Source: Streptococcus gwangjuense (lineage in GTDB: Bacteria; Bacillota; Bacilli; Lactobacillales; Streptococcaceae). From it: 64,000 nt of DNA. This document shows, piece by piece, positions 55,850 to 63,722 of this stretch. The position numbers and the translations under genes are program-made. The number at the start of each line of letters is the position of its first letter. The stretch's first letter is position 1. Where the stretch lies: positions 1,902,501 through 1,966,500 of the forward strand of contig NZ_CP032621.1 in NCBI RefSeq assembly GCF_003627155.1, read 5' to 3'. Below the pieces are notes generated by a model. That model was not told the DNA's origin. It did no database searches and worked only from the letters and a program-made list of their open reading frames with translations.

Positions 55850-55857
55850 ACTAGAAG

Positions 55858-55888
55858 GAGACTGGTTTTGTCAGTCTCTTTTGCTTTT
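55858..55888 (+). terminator. Terminator
   Basis: GAGACTG and CAGTCTC around GTTTTGT, followed by TTTTGCTTTT. Confidence 0.8.
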
Positions 55889-55912
55889 ACTCAGAAAAAT
55901 GATTATAAATAC

Positions 55913-55942
55913 TTGCCTTCTACCGAATACCTGAGTTATACT
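55913..55942 (+). promoter_or_regulatory. cls promoter
   Basis: TTGCCT (55913-55918), 18 bp, TATACT (55937-55942). Confidence 0.6.
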
Positions 55943-55988
55943 AGTATCAATTACCTGTTTTTAGCATTCAAACTATCAAGGAGGGGAT

Positions 55989-57521
55989 ATGAAATATAGA
56001 AAACTTCAATTATTGATGTCCAAGTATGGCTTTAGTCTTTCGATTATGCTACTTGAACTGTGTCTTGTTTTTGGTCTCTTTCTCTATTTAGGGCGCATGG
56101 CCCCTATTCTATGGGTAATTGTCTTGATTTTTATGAGTATGGCGACTATTGTCGCAATTGTCAATCGTTCAATGGCGCCTGAAAGTAAAGTAATGTGGTT
56201 AGTGGTAACTTTTGTTCCTGTTATTGGTCCTTTGCTATATCTGATGTTTGGTGAAAGACGATTATCCAAAAAAGAAATCAAGCAGTTGAACAGACTTGGT
56301 TCCATGCATTTTCGGGAGGATAACAGTAAAGCTCTCCGCCAGAAATTGAAGGAAGATGATAAGGCGGCTTACGGAGTTATCAAATCTTTGCTAAGTATGG
56401 ATAGCAATGCCGATGTCTATGATCGAACAGATTCACAATTCTTTTCTTCGGGTGAAAGCATGTGGCAACATATGTTGGAAGACCTCAAGAAAGCTGAGAA
56501 ATTTATCTTTCTAGAGTACTATATTGTCGAAGAAGGTCTGATGTGGAATAGTATACTAGATATACTAGAGCAAAAGGCAGCTCAGGGTGTAGAGGTCAAG
56601 ATGCTCTATGATGATATCGGTTGTATGGCGACTTTACCTGGAGACTATACTGTTCAGCTTCGTAGTCGAGGAATTGAAGCCCATAAGTTTAACAAGGTGA
56701 TTCCTCGTTTGACGGTAGCTTATAATAATCGAGACCATCGTAAAATCCTTGTTATAGATGGTCAGGTAGCTTATACAGGAGGCATTAACTTAGCCGATGA
56801 GTATATCAACCATGTAGAACGCTTTGGTTATTGGAAGGATAGTGGGATTCGCATAGATGGCCCTGGTGTCAAGGCTCTAACCCGTCTCTTTTTGATGACT
56901 TGGTACATCAATCGTGGGGAAATCAGTGATTTTGACCAGTATCACTTGGAAAACCAGCCTTGTTCTGGCCAAGGGCTCTGCATTCCTTACGGTAGTGGAC
57001 CCAAGCCCATCTTCCGTACCCAGGTAGGGAAAAAAGTTTATCAAAGTTTGATTAATCAGGCTACTGATTCAGTCTATATCACAACACCCTATTTGATTAT
57101 TGACTATGATTTAACTGAGAGTATTAAAAATGCAGCCATGAGGGGTGTTGATGTCCGCATCGTGACTCCTTTCATTCCGGATAAAAAATTAATCCAGCTC
57201 ATAACAAGAGGGGCTTATCCGGATCTTTTGTCAGCAGGAGTCAGGATTTTTGAGTATAGTCCAGGCTTTATCCACAGTAAACAAATCCTAGTGGATAAGG
57301 ATTTTGCTGTAGTTGGAACGATTAATTTAGATTATAGAAGTTTACTTCATCACTATGAAGATGCAGTTTTGCTATATAAAACGGCATCAATCACAGAGAT
57401 TCAAAAAGACTTTCAGGAGATTTTTTCAGTATCTCAAGAAATTTTCCCTCATACGATAAAAAATAGCTGGTATCAGAAATTGATTAAGGAAATTGCCCAG
57501 TTATTCGCCCCTATCTTATAA
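55989..57521 (+). CDS. cls: Cardiolipin synthase
   Basis: 510 residues. Two N-terminal membrane segments (about residues 10-65) anchor a cytoplasmic region with two phospholipase D motifs, HRKILVIDG (about residue 250) and HSKQILVDK (about 430), both HxKxxxxD. It joins two phosphatidylglycerol molecules into cardiolipin. AGGAGGGG ribosome site. Monocistronic; the next gene has a competence promoter. Confidence 0.94.
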   Translation: MKYRKLQLLMSKYGFSLSIMLLELCLVFGLFLYLGRMAPILWVIVLIFMSMATIVAIVNRSMAPESKVMWLVVTFVPVIGPLLYLMFGERRLSKKEIKQLNRLGSMHFREDNSKALRQKLKEDDKAAYGVIKSLLSMDSNADVYDRTDSQFFSSGESMWQHMLEDLKKAEKFIFLEYYIVEEGLMWNSILDILEQKAAQGVEVKMLYDDIGCMATLPGDYTVQLRSRGIEAHKFNKVIPRLTVAYNNRDHRKILVIDGQVAYTGGINLADEYINHVERFGYWKDSGIRIDGPGVKALTRLFLMTWYINRGEISDFDQYHLENQPCSGQGLCIPYGSGPKPIFRTQVGKKVYQSLINQATDSVYITTPYLIIDYDLTESIKNAAMRGVDVRIVTPFIPDKKLIQLITRGAYPDLLSAGVRIFEYSPGFIHSKQILVDKDFAVVGTINLDYRSLLHHYEDAVLLYKTASITEIQKDFQEIFSVSQEIFPHTIKNSWYQKLIKEIAQLFAPIL

Positions 57522-57568
57522 GAAATCTAGGACTTAGGATACAACCCAGTCCTATTTTTCTTGCCTTT

Positions 57569-57576
57569 TACGAATA
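57569..57576 (+). promoter_or_regulatory. ComX (competence sigma) box
   Basis: TACGAATA, the exact core of the streptococcal cin-box/combox recognised by sigma-X, 27 bp before the ATG of the next small gene and following a T-rich tract. Late competence genes near this locus (ccs4) are known in pneumococcus. Confidence 0.8.
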
Positions 57577-57595
57577 AGAAGATATAGGAGGAACG

Positions 57596-57739
57596 ATGCT
57601 GACTCAGAAAGAATTGGATTATATCATGTCATTTAAACAGACGCATTTACACCGATTTCGGGAAATTGAAACCTTTGTGAAACTATGCAAAAAATCACTC
57701 AAACACCCATCGCAAGCTGACAATTTTAGGTCTTTTTGA
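57596..57739 (+). CDS. Small competence-induced protein (ccs4-like)
   Basis: 47 codons with a very good ribosome site (TAGGAGG) behind the ComX box at 57569. The peptide is basic and probably helical (KELDYIMSFKQTHLHRFREIETFVKLCKKSLK), with no signal or membrane segment. In pneumococcus the late competence gene ccs4 lies at this position, between cls and the genes before nrdD; identity with it is inferred from place and promoter. It may be a full small protein or the start of a shortened one, since the vegetative promoter of the next gene overlaps its end. Confidence 0.65.
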   Translation: MLTQKELDYIMSFKQTHLHRFREIETFVKLCKKSLKHPSQADNFRSF

Positions 57740-57745
57740 TATACT
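57717..57745 (+). promoter_or_regulatory. Vegetative promoter of the 57776 gene
   Basis: CTGACA (57717-57722), 17 bp, TATACT (57740-57745), so the membrane protein can be expressed with or without competence. Confidence 0.6.
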
Positions 57746-57775
57746 AAGACAGATAAATTGAATAGGAGAAACGAC

Positions 57776-59329
57776 ATGGCTGTATATGGCAGAATCGAAG
57801 AAGTATCCGAAACGATACAGAGTAATGAAATTGAAAATAGATTGGATAGGAACCTTGAATTTCATGTAGAAAAAGAAGAACAGGTAGCTTTCCCGTTTTT
57901 CAGACTCATTATTGGAAGTACGATTGCAACGTTTTTTTCTGTGGTGATACCTTTACTTTTAGATATGGTAAGTCCTTCTCAGGCTCAGGATTTGTATATA
58001 GGGTGGGCTTTACATCAGGGAGGACAGCTCTACAGTAGCTATTATGCTAGTCACGGTCTTCTTTATTACTTGCTACTTTATATTACCCAAGGAGGCGTTC
58101 TTTTTGCCTTGGTAGAATGGCTAGCCCTCTTAGGAGGAGGTTACTTCCTCTTTTCTTCAACTGACTATCTAACAGGACAAAGGGAACAAGCCAAGCAACT
58201 CCTAACCATATTTTATATTTTGGTATCTGGTCTCGGTTTTGGGGGAGGATATGCTACGATTTTAGCTTTGCCATTTCTGTTTGCAGGATTTTCGTTCATA
58301 GGAGCTTATCTATCAAATCCTAACCATGACAAGGGATTTCTACGTCTGGGGATTTTCTTGGCCCTATCATTTTTCATAGAGCCTCTTACAAGTCTTCTCT
58401 TTATTGCAGTAGTAACGATCGGTTTATTTGTCTTTAATGTTGGGCATGGTCGCCTTGCTCATGGAGTTTATCAGTTTTTTGCAGCGGCACTTGGTTTTTC
58501 TCTCATCTTTTACCCAGTAGGCTACTATGTGCTTACTTCAGGTGGTTTTGGAGAAGCTATAGGAAGTCTTTTGTATCCGATTGATTCCCTTCAGGTCTTT
58601 ACCAATCCTCAACTAATGGATAATGTTGTATTCTATGGTTTGTTGACCTTTGGTTTAGGAGCTCTCTTCCTTGTTTTTCTAGGATTGTTCCAATCAAAGG
58701 CATCAAGATTGTATGTTATTTCAGTACCAGCTAGTTTTACTTTCTTATTTGTACTAGCCTTGTTGCTTTTTTCTCAAGAACCTCTTCACGGTTCGCGTTT
58801 GATTCTAATCCTTCCATTTTTACTCCTTCTTTTGATGACCAGTATTCGTGGGAAACATTCAGCTAGAGTAGCTCGACGTAGTAGAAGAGAAGAAGTTCCT
58901 ACTTTATGGAAAAAATTCATGAAGGGAAATCTCTCCCTACCGATCCTAGTGGTGGTTTATCTGATTGCTATTCCTTTTGTAGCCCGTTTTGTCTTGCATC
59001 CAGCTTCTTATAGAGAACAACATCAAGTGGTAGATAGAGTCAAACAAGAGACGAGTGATGGTGACCAAATCTATATTTGGGATTCACATGTTCAGATGTA
59101 TAAAGAAAGCCAGCGTTTGGCTGGATCCATGTTCCCATCACCTCTTCTTTACACGAGTACAGAAGAGAATAAAACTAGTTTAATCAATGACTTGAAAGAA
59201 AACCAACCTAAGGTGATTGTGGTAAACGACAAGGTGGCTCTCTGGTCTGAGGCGGAGACACTCTTAAAAGAAAATTACCAACAAGTAAAGACTGATTACT
59301 CAGAGTTTAAAGTCTATAAAATCAAATAA
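57776..59329 (+). CDS. Polytopic membrane protein (~11 TM), possible glycosyltransferase-like
   Basis: 517 residues from the ATG at 57776 (AGGAG 8 nt upstream). A ~45-residue cytoplasmic start is followed by about 11 membrane segments with SPSQAQDLYIGWALHQGGQLYSSYYASHG in the first outer loop. A basic loop (RRSRREEVPTLWKK) precedes the last membrane segment, and a ~110-residue extracellular C-terminal domain (QETSDGDQIYIWDSHVQMY...) ends the protein. The layout recalls GT-C-type mannosyltransferase/dolichyl-phosphate enzymes, but no catalytic motif is certain. It lies downstream of the competence box and may be co-induced with the small gene. Confidence 0.75.
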   Translation: MAVYGRIEEVSETIQSNEIENRLDRNLEFHVEKEEQVAFPFFRLIIGSTIATFFSVVIPLLLDMVSPSQAQDLYIGWALHQGGQLYSSYYASHGLLYYLLLYITQGGVLFALVEWLALLGGGYFLFSSTDYLTGQREQAKQLLTIFYILVSGLGFGGGYATILALPFLFAGFSFIGAYLSNPNHDKGFLRLGIFLALSFFIEPLTSLLFIAVVTIGLFVFNVGHGRLAHGVYQFFAAALGFSLIFYPVGYYVLTSGGFGEAIGSLLYPIDSLQVFTNPQLMDNVVFYGLLTFGLGALFLVFLGLFQSKASRLYVISVPASFTFLFVLALLLFSQEPLHGSRLILILPFLLLLLMTSIRGKHSARVARRSRREEVPTLWKKFMKGNLSLPILVVVYLIAIPFVARFVLHPASYREQHQVVDRVKQETSDGDQIYIWDSHVQMYKESQRLAGSMFPSPLLYTSTEENKTSLINDLKENQPKVIVVNDKVALWSEAETLLKENYQQVKTDYSEFKVYKIK

Positions 59330-59332
59330 CAG

Positions 59333-59389
59333 AATCAATATCTTGTGTATTTTTAAAAATTTTAGGATTTTTACCACAAGATATTGATT
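59333..59389. promoter_or_regulatory. Two NrdR boxes, also a perfect inverted repeat
   Basis: AATCAATATCTTGTGT (59333-59348) matches the NrdR consensus ACACWATATATWGTGT at 13 of 16 positions, and CCACAAGATATTGATT (59374-59389) at 12 of 16. They start 41 bp apart (about four helical turns). The second covers the nrdD -35. The arms are also exact 15-bp complements followed by a T-rich tract, so the same DNA could terminate the upstream gene. Confidence 0.7.
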
Positions 59390-59411
59390 TTTCTTTTTAG
59401 AGTGGTATAAT
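59384..59411 (+). promoter_or_regulatory. nrdD promoter
   Basis: TTGATT (59384-59389), 16 bp, extended -10 TGgTATAAT (core 59406-59411). The -35 lies inside the second NrdR box, fitting repression by NrdR. Confidence 0.7.
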
Positions 59412-59442
59412 ACTTTTTAGAAAGAACATTTTAGAAACGAGC

Positions 59443-61656
59443 ATGTATATGATTGCACTAGAAGAAAAAATTACAATTTTGCCAACCCTCTTCGTTGAAA
59501 AACGAGATGGGAGACGTGTTGTATTTGATGTGGACAAGATTGACAAGGCTCTCCACAAGGCTGCTGACAAGGTTATGGACGTGACACCCTTAGTTGAAAA
59601 GCGCCTAAATGCTCTGACCGAGCGAATTGTCACAGAAATTCATAGTCGTTTTCCACAGGGGGTTAAGATTTATGAAATCCAAAATATCGTAGAACATGAA
59701 CTCCTTGAAGCCAAAGAATATGCGCTAGCTGAGGAGTATATTACTTATCGGACACAGAGGGATTTTGAGCGCTCAAAAGCGACGGATATCAACTTTAGTA
59801 TCCACAAACTTCTCAACAAAGACCAAGCAGTTGTCAATGAAAATGCTAATAAAGACAGCGATGTCTTTAACACCCAGCGTGATTTGACAGCGGGCATCGT
59901 TGGAAAATCAATCGGACTGCAAATGCTGCCTAAGCACGTAGCCAATGCCCACCAAAAAGGGGATATCCACTATCACGATTTGGACTACAGTCCTTATACA
60001 CCTATGACCAACTGCTGTTTGATTGATTTCAAGGGGATGCTGGAAAATGGTTTTAAGATTGGAAATGCAGAGGTAGAAAGTCCTAAGTCTATCCAGACTG
60101 CTACAGCTCAGATTTCCCAAATCATCGCCAACGTGGCTTCTAGCCAGTACGGTGGTTGTTCAGCTGACCGTATCGATGAAGTCTTGGCTCCTTATGCAGA
60201 GAAGAATTATCAAAAACACCTTAAGGATGCGGAAGAGTGGGTTTTGCCTGAAAAGCGGGAAGATTATGCCTGGAAGAAAACGCAAAAGGACATCTATGAT
60301 GCCATGCAATCTCTCGAGTATGAAATCAATACTCTCTTCACTTCAAATGGCCAAACGCCCTTTACTTCACTAGGTTTTGGTCTAGGAACTAGTCGTTTTG
60401 AGCGTGAAATTCAAAAGGCAATTTTAAACATTCGTATCAATGGGCTTGGTTCAGAACACCGCACAGCTATTTTCCCTAAACTTATCTTCACACTTAAAAG
60501 AGGACTCAACTTAGAGGAAGGGACTCCCAACTACGACATTAAGCAGTTGGCTCTTGAGTGTGCAACCAAGCGGATGTACCCAGACGTCTTGTCTTACGAT
60601 AAGATTGTTGACTTGACAGGTTCTTTTAAGGTGCCTATGGGTTGCCGTTCGTTTCTTCAAGGGTGGAAGGATGAAAATGGTGTAGAAGTCAATTCAGGCC
60701 GTATGAATCTGGGTGTTGTGACGGTTAACCTGCCTCGTATTGCTCTTGAGTCTGAGGGCGACATGAATAAGTTCTGGGAAATCTTCAACGAGCGGATGAA
60801 TATCGCTGAAGATGCTCTTGTTTATCGTGTCGAACGCACTAAAGAGGCGACACCAGCCAATGCTCCTATCCTTTATCAATACGGTGCTTTTGGTCATCGT
60901 CTAGGTAAAGAAGAAAGTGTTGACCAGCTCTTTAAGAATCGTCGTGCGACAGTTTCGCTGGGTTACATCGGTTTGTACGAAGTAGCGACAGTTTTCTTTG
61001 GAAATAGCTGGGAACACAATCTAGAAGCTAAGGAATTTACGCTGGATATCATTCGCGATATGAAACGCCGTGTAGAAGAGTGGTCTGACCAATATGGCTA
61101 CCATTTCTCTATCTACTCAACACCATCTGAAAGTTTGACAGACCGTTTCTGCCGACTAGATACAGAGAAGTTTGGTTCTATTCCTGATATTACAGACAAG
61201 GAATACTACACTAACTCTTTCCACTACGATGTTCGTAAAAATCCAACACCATTTGAAAAATTAGACTTTGAGAAAGTCTATCCAGAAGCAGGTGCGTCAG
61301 GTGGTTTCATCCATTATTGTGAGTATCCAGTCCTTCAGCAAAATCCTAAGGCTCTGGAAGCTGTTTGGGATTATGCCTATGACCGTGTGGGCTATCTTGG
61401 GACCAATACTCCAATAGACCGTTGCTACAAGTGTGACTTTGAAGGGGATTTTGAACCAACTGAGAGGGGCTTTGCTTGTCCTAACTGTGGCAATAGCGAC
61501 CCTAAAACAGTAGACGTTGTTAAACGGACTTGTGGCTATCTTGGCAATCCTCAAGCCAGACCGATGGTCAACGGCCGTCACAAGGAAATCGCTGCGCGTG
61601 TCAAACATATGAATGGCTCAACGATTAAAGTAGCTGGCCATCAAGTAACAAATTAG
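59443..61656 (+). CDS. nrdD: Anaerobic (class III) ribonucleoside-triphosphate reductase
   Basis: 737 residues (735 if the ATG at 59449 is used; neither has a strong ribosome site). An N-terminal ATP-cone (VEKRDGRRVVFDVDKIDKALHKAA) for allosteric control is followed by the barrel domain, a C-terminal four-cysteine zinc site (CYKCDFEGDF and CPNCG), and the glycyl-radical segment RTCGYLGNP. It makes dNTPs without oxygen after activation by NrdG, encoded four genes downstream. It is controlled by NrdR boxes and forms the operon nrdD-46aa-GNAT-GNAT-nrdG. Confidence 0.97.
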   Translation: MYMIALEEKITILPTLFVEKRDGRRVVFDVDKIDKALHKAADKVMDVTPLVEKRLNALTERIVTEIHSRFPQGVKIYEIQNIVEHELLEAKEYALAEEYITYRTQRDFERSKATDINFSIHKLLNKDQAVVNENANKDSDVFNTQRDLTAGIVGKSIGLQMLPKHVANAHQKGDIHYHDLDYSPYTPMTNCCLIDFKGMLENGFKIGNAEVESPKSIQTATAQISQIIANVASSQYGGCSADRIDEVLAPYAEKNYQKHLKDAEEWVLPEKREDYAWKKTQKDIYDAMQSLEYEINTLFTSNGQTPFTSLGFGLGTSRFEREIQKAILNIRINGLGSEHRTAIFPKLIFTLKRGLNLEEGTPNYDIKQLALECATKRMYPDVLSYDKIVDLTGSFKVPMGCRSFLQGWKDENGVEVNSGRMNLGVVTVNLPRIALESEGDMNKFWEIFNERMNIAEDALVYRVERTKEATPANAPILYQYGAFGHRLGKEESVDQLFKNRRATVSLGYIGLYEVATVFFGNSWEHNLEAKEFTLDIIRDMKRRVEEWSDQYGYHFSIYSTPSESLTDRFCRLDTEKFGSIPDITDKEYYTNSFHYDVRKNPTPFEKLDFEKVYPEAGASGGFIHYCEYPVLQQNPKALEAVWDYAYDRVGYLGTNTPIDRCYKCDFEGDFEPTERGFACPNCGNSDPKTVDVVKRTCGYLGNPQARPMVNGRHKEIAARVKHMNGSTIKVAGHQVTN

Positions 61657-61667
61657 AAAGAAATGAA

Positions 61668-61808
61668 ATGGGAAAATATCAATTAGACGATAAGGGGCGC
61701 GCACAAGTGACTCGTTATCACGAGAAACACTCTAAAGGTGGAGCTGGTAAGAAAGAACGTTTGCTTAGCCTCAGAGAACAATTTTTAAACAAGAATAAGA
61801 AAAAATAA
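61668..61808 (+). CDS. Small basic protein of the nrdDG operon
   Basis: 46 residues, highly basic and hydrophilic (GKYQLDDKGRAQVTRYHEKHSKGGAGKKERLLSL, then a Lys/Asn-rich tail). It starts 11 nt after nrdD with a modest AAAG site and ends inside the following hairpin. I recall a similar small ORF at the same place in pneumococcal genomes, which argues for a real gene. The function is unknown; the charge suggests nucleic acid or ribosome contact. Confidence 0.7.
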   Translation: MGKYQLDDKGRAQVTRYHEKHSKGGAGKKERLLSLREQFLNKNKKK

Positions 61809-61834
61809 AAGTGAGAGTTAGCTCTCGCTTTTCT
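61807..61834 (+). terminator. Hairpin terminator within the nrd operon
   Basis: AAAAGTGAGAG pairs with CTCTCGCTTTT around TTAG, then TTCTC. Probably partial, because nrdG downstream is needed with nrdD and no clear new promoter is seen. Confidence 0.6.
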
Positions 61835-61851
61835 CATAGTGGGAGGTAAGG

Positions 61852-62352
61852 ATGGAACTACGCAGACCAAGATTAGCAGATAAAGAAACAGTTTTAGAGA
61901 TGATGGCAGAGTTTGAACAGACTCAATCAGCCCACGATGGCGGATTTTGGAACGCCAACAATTTTGTTTATGAAGAGTGGCTAGAAGAAAATCTTCAAGC
62001 GGAAGCGGGACTCAATATTCCTGAAAACTGGGTTCCTGCTATCCAGCTGGTTAGTTTTGACGTAGCAGGCCAGGCTCTTGGCTTTCTCAACCTTCGTCTC
62101 CGATTAAATGACTACTTACTAGAAAATGGGGGCCATATTGGCTACTCCATCCGCCCTTCTGAAAGAGGTAAAGGTTATGCCAAAGAAGCCCTCAGACAAG
62201 GCCTGCAAGTTGCTAAGGAAAAGAATATCAAACGAGCTCTGGTAACTTGTAGCACAGAAAATCCTGCCAGCCGAGCTGTTATCTTAGCTAATGGTGGTGT
62301 CTATGAGGATGTTCGAAACGGAACGGAGCGCTACTGGATTGATGTCGATTAA
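61852..62352 (+). CDS. GNAT acetyltransferase, tandem copy 1
   Basis: 166 residues. The acetyl-CoA motif GGHIGYSIRPSERGKGYAKEALRQGL (about residues 101-126) and a C-terminal ERYWIDVD tail are seen. It is a close paralogue of the next gene (shared MELRRP start, ENWVPAI/VGWVPAI, GHIGYSIRPS and RYWID). The substrate is unknown. It lies between nrdD and nrdG, so it is co-transcribed with anaerobic reductase genes. Confidence 0.87.
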   Translation: MELRRPRLADKETVLEMMAEFEQTQSAHDGGFWNANNFVYEEWLEENLQAEAGLNIPENWVPAIQLVSFDVAGQALGFLNLRLRLNDYLLENGGHIGYSIRPSERGKGYAKEALRQGLQVAKEKNIKRALVTCSTENPASRAVILANGGVYEDVRNGTERYWIDVD

Positions 62353-62361
62353 GGAGGAAGC

Positions 62362-62868
62362 ATGGAGCTAAGACGACCAACTTTGGAAGATAAAGAAGCT
62401 ATATTAGAGATGATTGCGGAGTTCGATGCAGCAAAATCCTATATGCACGGTGGCATGGGCTCCGCTTGGAAGCGAGCAAAGGATTATGAGGATTGTTTAA
62501 AGATTTTAGAGCAGCAAGAGGATGCTGCCAACCTGCCAGTAGGCTGGGTTCCTGCAATCAAATTTTTATCCTTTGATGAGACTGGCTTGCCTTTGGGATT
62601 TTTAGCCCTGCGCTTGTCCTTGAATGACAAATTATTTGTGGAAGGCGGTCATATTGGCTATTCTATCCGTCCCAGTCAACGAGGCAAAGGATATGGGAAG
62701 GAGCAGTTGAGATTAGGACTAGCAGAGGCTCGAAAGCAAGGATTGGAACGAGTGCTGATTACCTGCGATGAAGACAACGAAGCCAGCCGCCGCACGATTC
62801 TCTCCGCTGGCGGTGTTTACGAAAATACAATCGATAGAAGTCAGCGCTATTGGATAGACTTGGAGTAG
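62362..62868 (+). CDS. GNAT acetyltransferase, tandem copy 2
   Basis: 168 residues with the same fold and motifs as the preceding gene: MELRRPTLEDKEAILEM at the start, GGHIGYSIRPSQRGKGYGKEQLRLGL near residue 100, RYWIDLE at the end. AAGGAGG is 6 nt before the ATG and only 9 bp separate the copies, so this is a tandem duplication that has diverged. The region after GGM/GGF near residue 30 differs most, which could change substrate choice. Confidence 0.87.
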   Translation: MELRRPTLEDKEAILEMIAEFDAAKSYMHGGMGSAWKRAKDYEDCLKILEQQEDAANLPVGWVPAIKFLSFDETGLPLGFLALRLSLNDKLFVEGGHIGYSIRPSQRGKGYGKEQLRLGLAEARKQGLERVLITCDEDNEASRRTILSAGGVYENTIDRSQRYWIDLE

Positions 62869-62872
62869 AAGG

Positions 62873-63469
62873 ATGACATGGAATACACCAAAACCAGGTG
62901 AATGGAAAAGTGAGGAGCTTAGTAAAGGGCGAATCATTGACTACAAGGCCTTTAACTTTGTAGATGGAGAAGGTGTGCGGAATTCCCTCTATGTATCAGG
63001 CTGCATGTTTCACTGCGAGGGGTGCTATAATGTAGCTACCTGGTCCTTCAATGCTGGCATTCCCTATACAGCAGAATTAGAAGAACAGATCATGGCAGAC
63101 CTTGCCCAGCCCTATGTTCAAGGATTGACCTTGCTGGGAGGGGAACCTTTTCTCAATACTGGCATTCTTTTGCCACTCGTGAAGCGTATTCGGAAAGAAT
63201 TGCCAGACAAGGACATCTGGTCTTGGACGGGCTATACATGGGAAGAAATGATGTTGGAAACTCCAGATAAACTGGAACTCTTATCATTGATTGACATTCT
63301 TGTTGATGGACGATACGATCGAACTAAGAGGAATCTCATGCTCCAGTTTCGAGGTTCTTCCAATCAACGAATTATCGATGTGCAAAAATCGTTCGAAAGT
63401 GGGCAAGTAGTGATTTGGGACAAGCTCAATGATGGAAAAGAAAGCTATGAACAGGTGAAGAGAGAGTAA
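62873..63469 (+). CDS. nrdG: Anaerobic ribonucleotide reductase activating protein
   Basis: 198 residues, a radical SAM protein with the iron-sulfur motif CMFHCEGCYN (CxxxCxxC, about residues 44-53), GGEP for SAM binding, and the VDGEGVRNSLYVSG lead-in typical of NrdG/PflA. It generates the glycyl radical on NrdD. The start is close behind GAAGG with almost no spacer; ATG at 62873 gives the normal length. Last gene of the operon. Confidence 0.95.
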   Translation: MTWNTPKPGEWKSEELSKGRIIDYKAFNFVDGEGVRNSLYVSGCMFHCEGCYNVATWSFNAGIPYTAELEEQIMADLAQPYVQGLTLLGGEPFLNTGILLPLVKRIRKELPDKDIWSWTGYTWEEMMLETPDKLELLSLIDILVDGRYDRTKRNLMLQFRGSSNQRIIDVQKSFESGQVVIWDKLNDGKESYEQVKRE

Positions 63470-63554
63470 CTTTCTTCTATAAAATACTTAAATAAATGAC
63501 CTGTCGAAAAAGAAAACATTTTCATGTTAAAAATTTTAAAAAACAGTAACAAAT

Positions 63555-63578
63555 CCCTTGCAATCGCAGGGGCTTTGT
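63555..63578 (+). terminator. Terminator-like hairpin after nrdG
   Basis: CCCTTGC pairs with GCAGGGG (one G-U) around AATC, then CTTTGTGTT. It overlaps the rpsJ -35. Confidence 0.5.
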
Positions 63579-63586
63579 GTTATTCT
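63558..63586 (+). promoter_or_regulatory. S10 ribosomal protein operon promoter
   Basis: TTGCAA (63558-63563), 17 bp, extended -10 TGtTATTCT (core 63581-63586). Confidence 0.6.
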
Positions 63587-63592
63587 ATTATG

Positions 63593-63710
63593 GTGCTGTA
63601 AATTACAGCCTTAGCTTTGATGCAAGAGGTTGCGACACGCTCGGTTGCATTGCCACGCAACGCCGCGTCGGTTTTCTTGTGGAGCTAGCCTATTATCTTA
63701 AATAGACGAA
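63593..63710 (+). ncRNA. Structured 5' leader of the S10 operon
   Basis: About 130 nt of GC-richer leader precede rpsJ: a GCTGTA/TACAGC hairpin (63594-63608), then pairable blocks GGTTGC/GCAACGCC and CACGC/GCGTC around 63630-63680. Ribosomal protein operons often have leaders bound by one of their products (L4 for the S10 operon in enterobacteria, and a separate leader type in Firmicutes). Autoregulation here is inferred. Confidence 0.5.
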
Positions 63711-63722
63711 AAGGAGAAAAAG

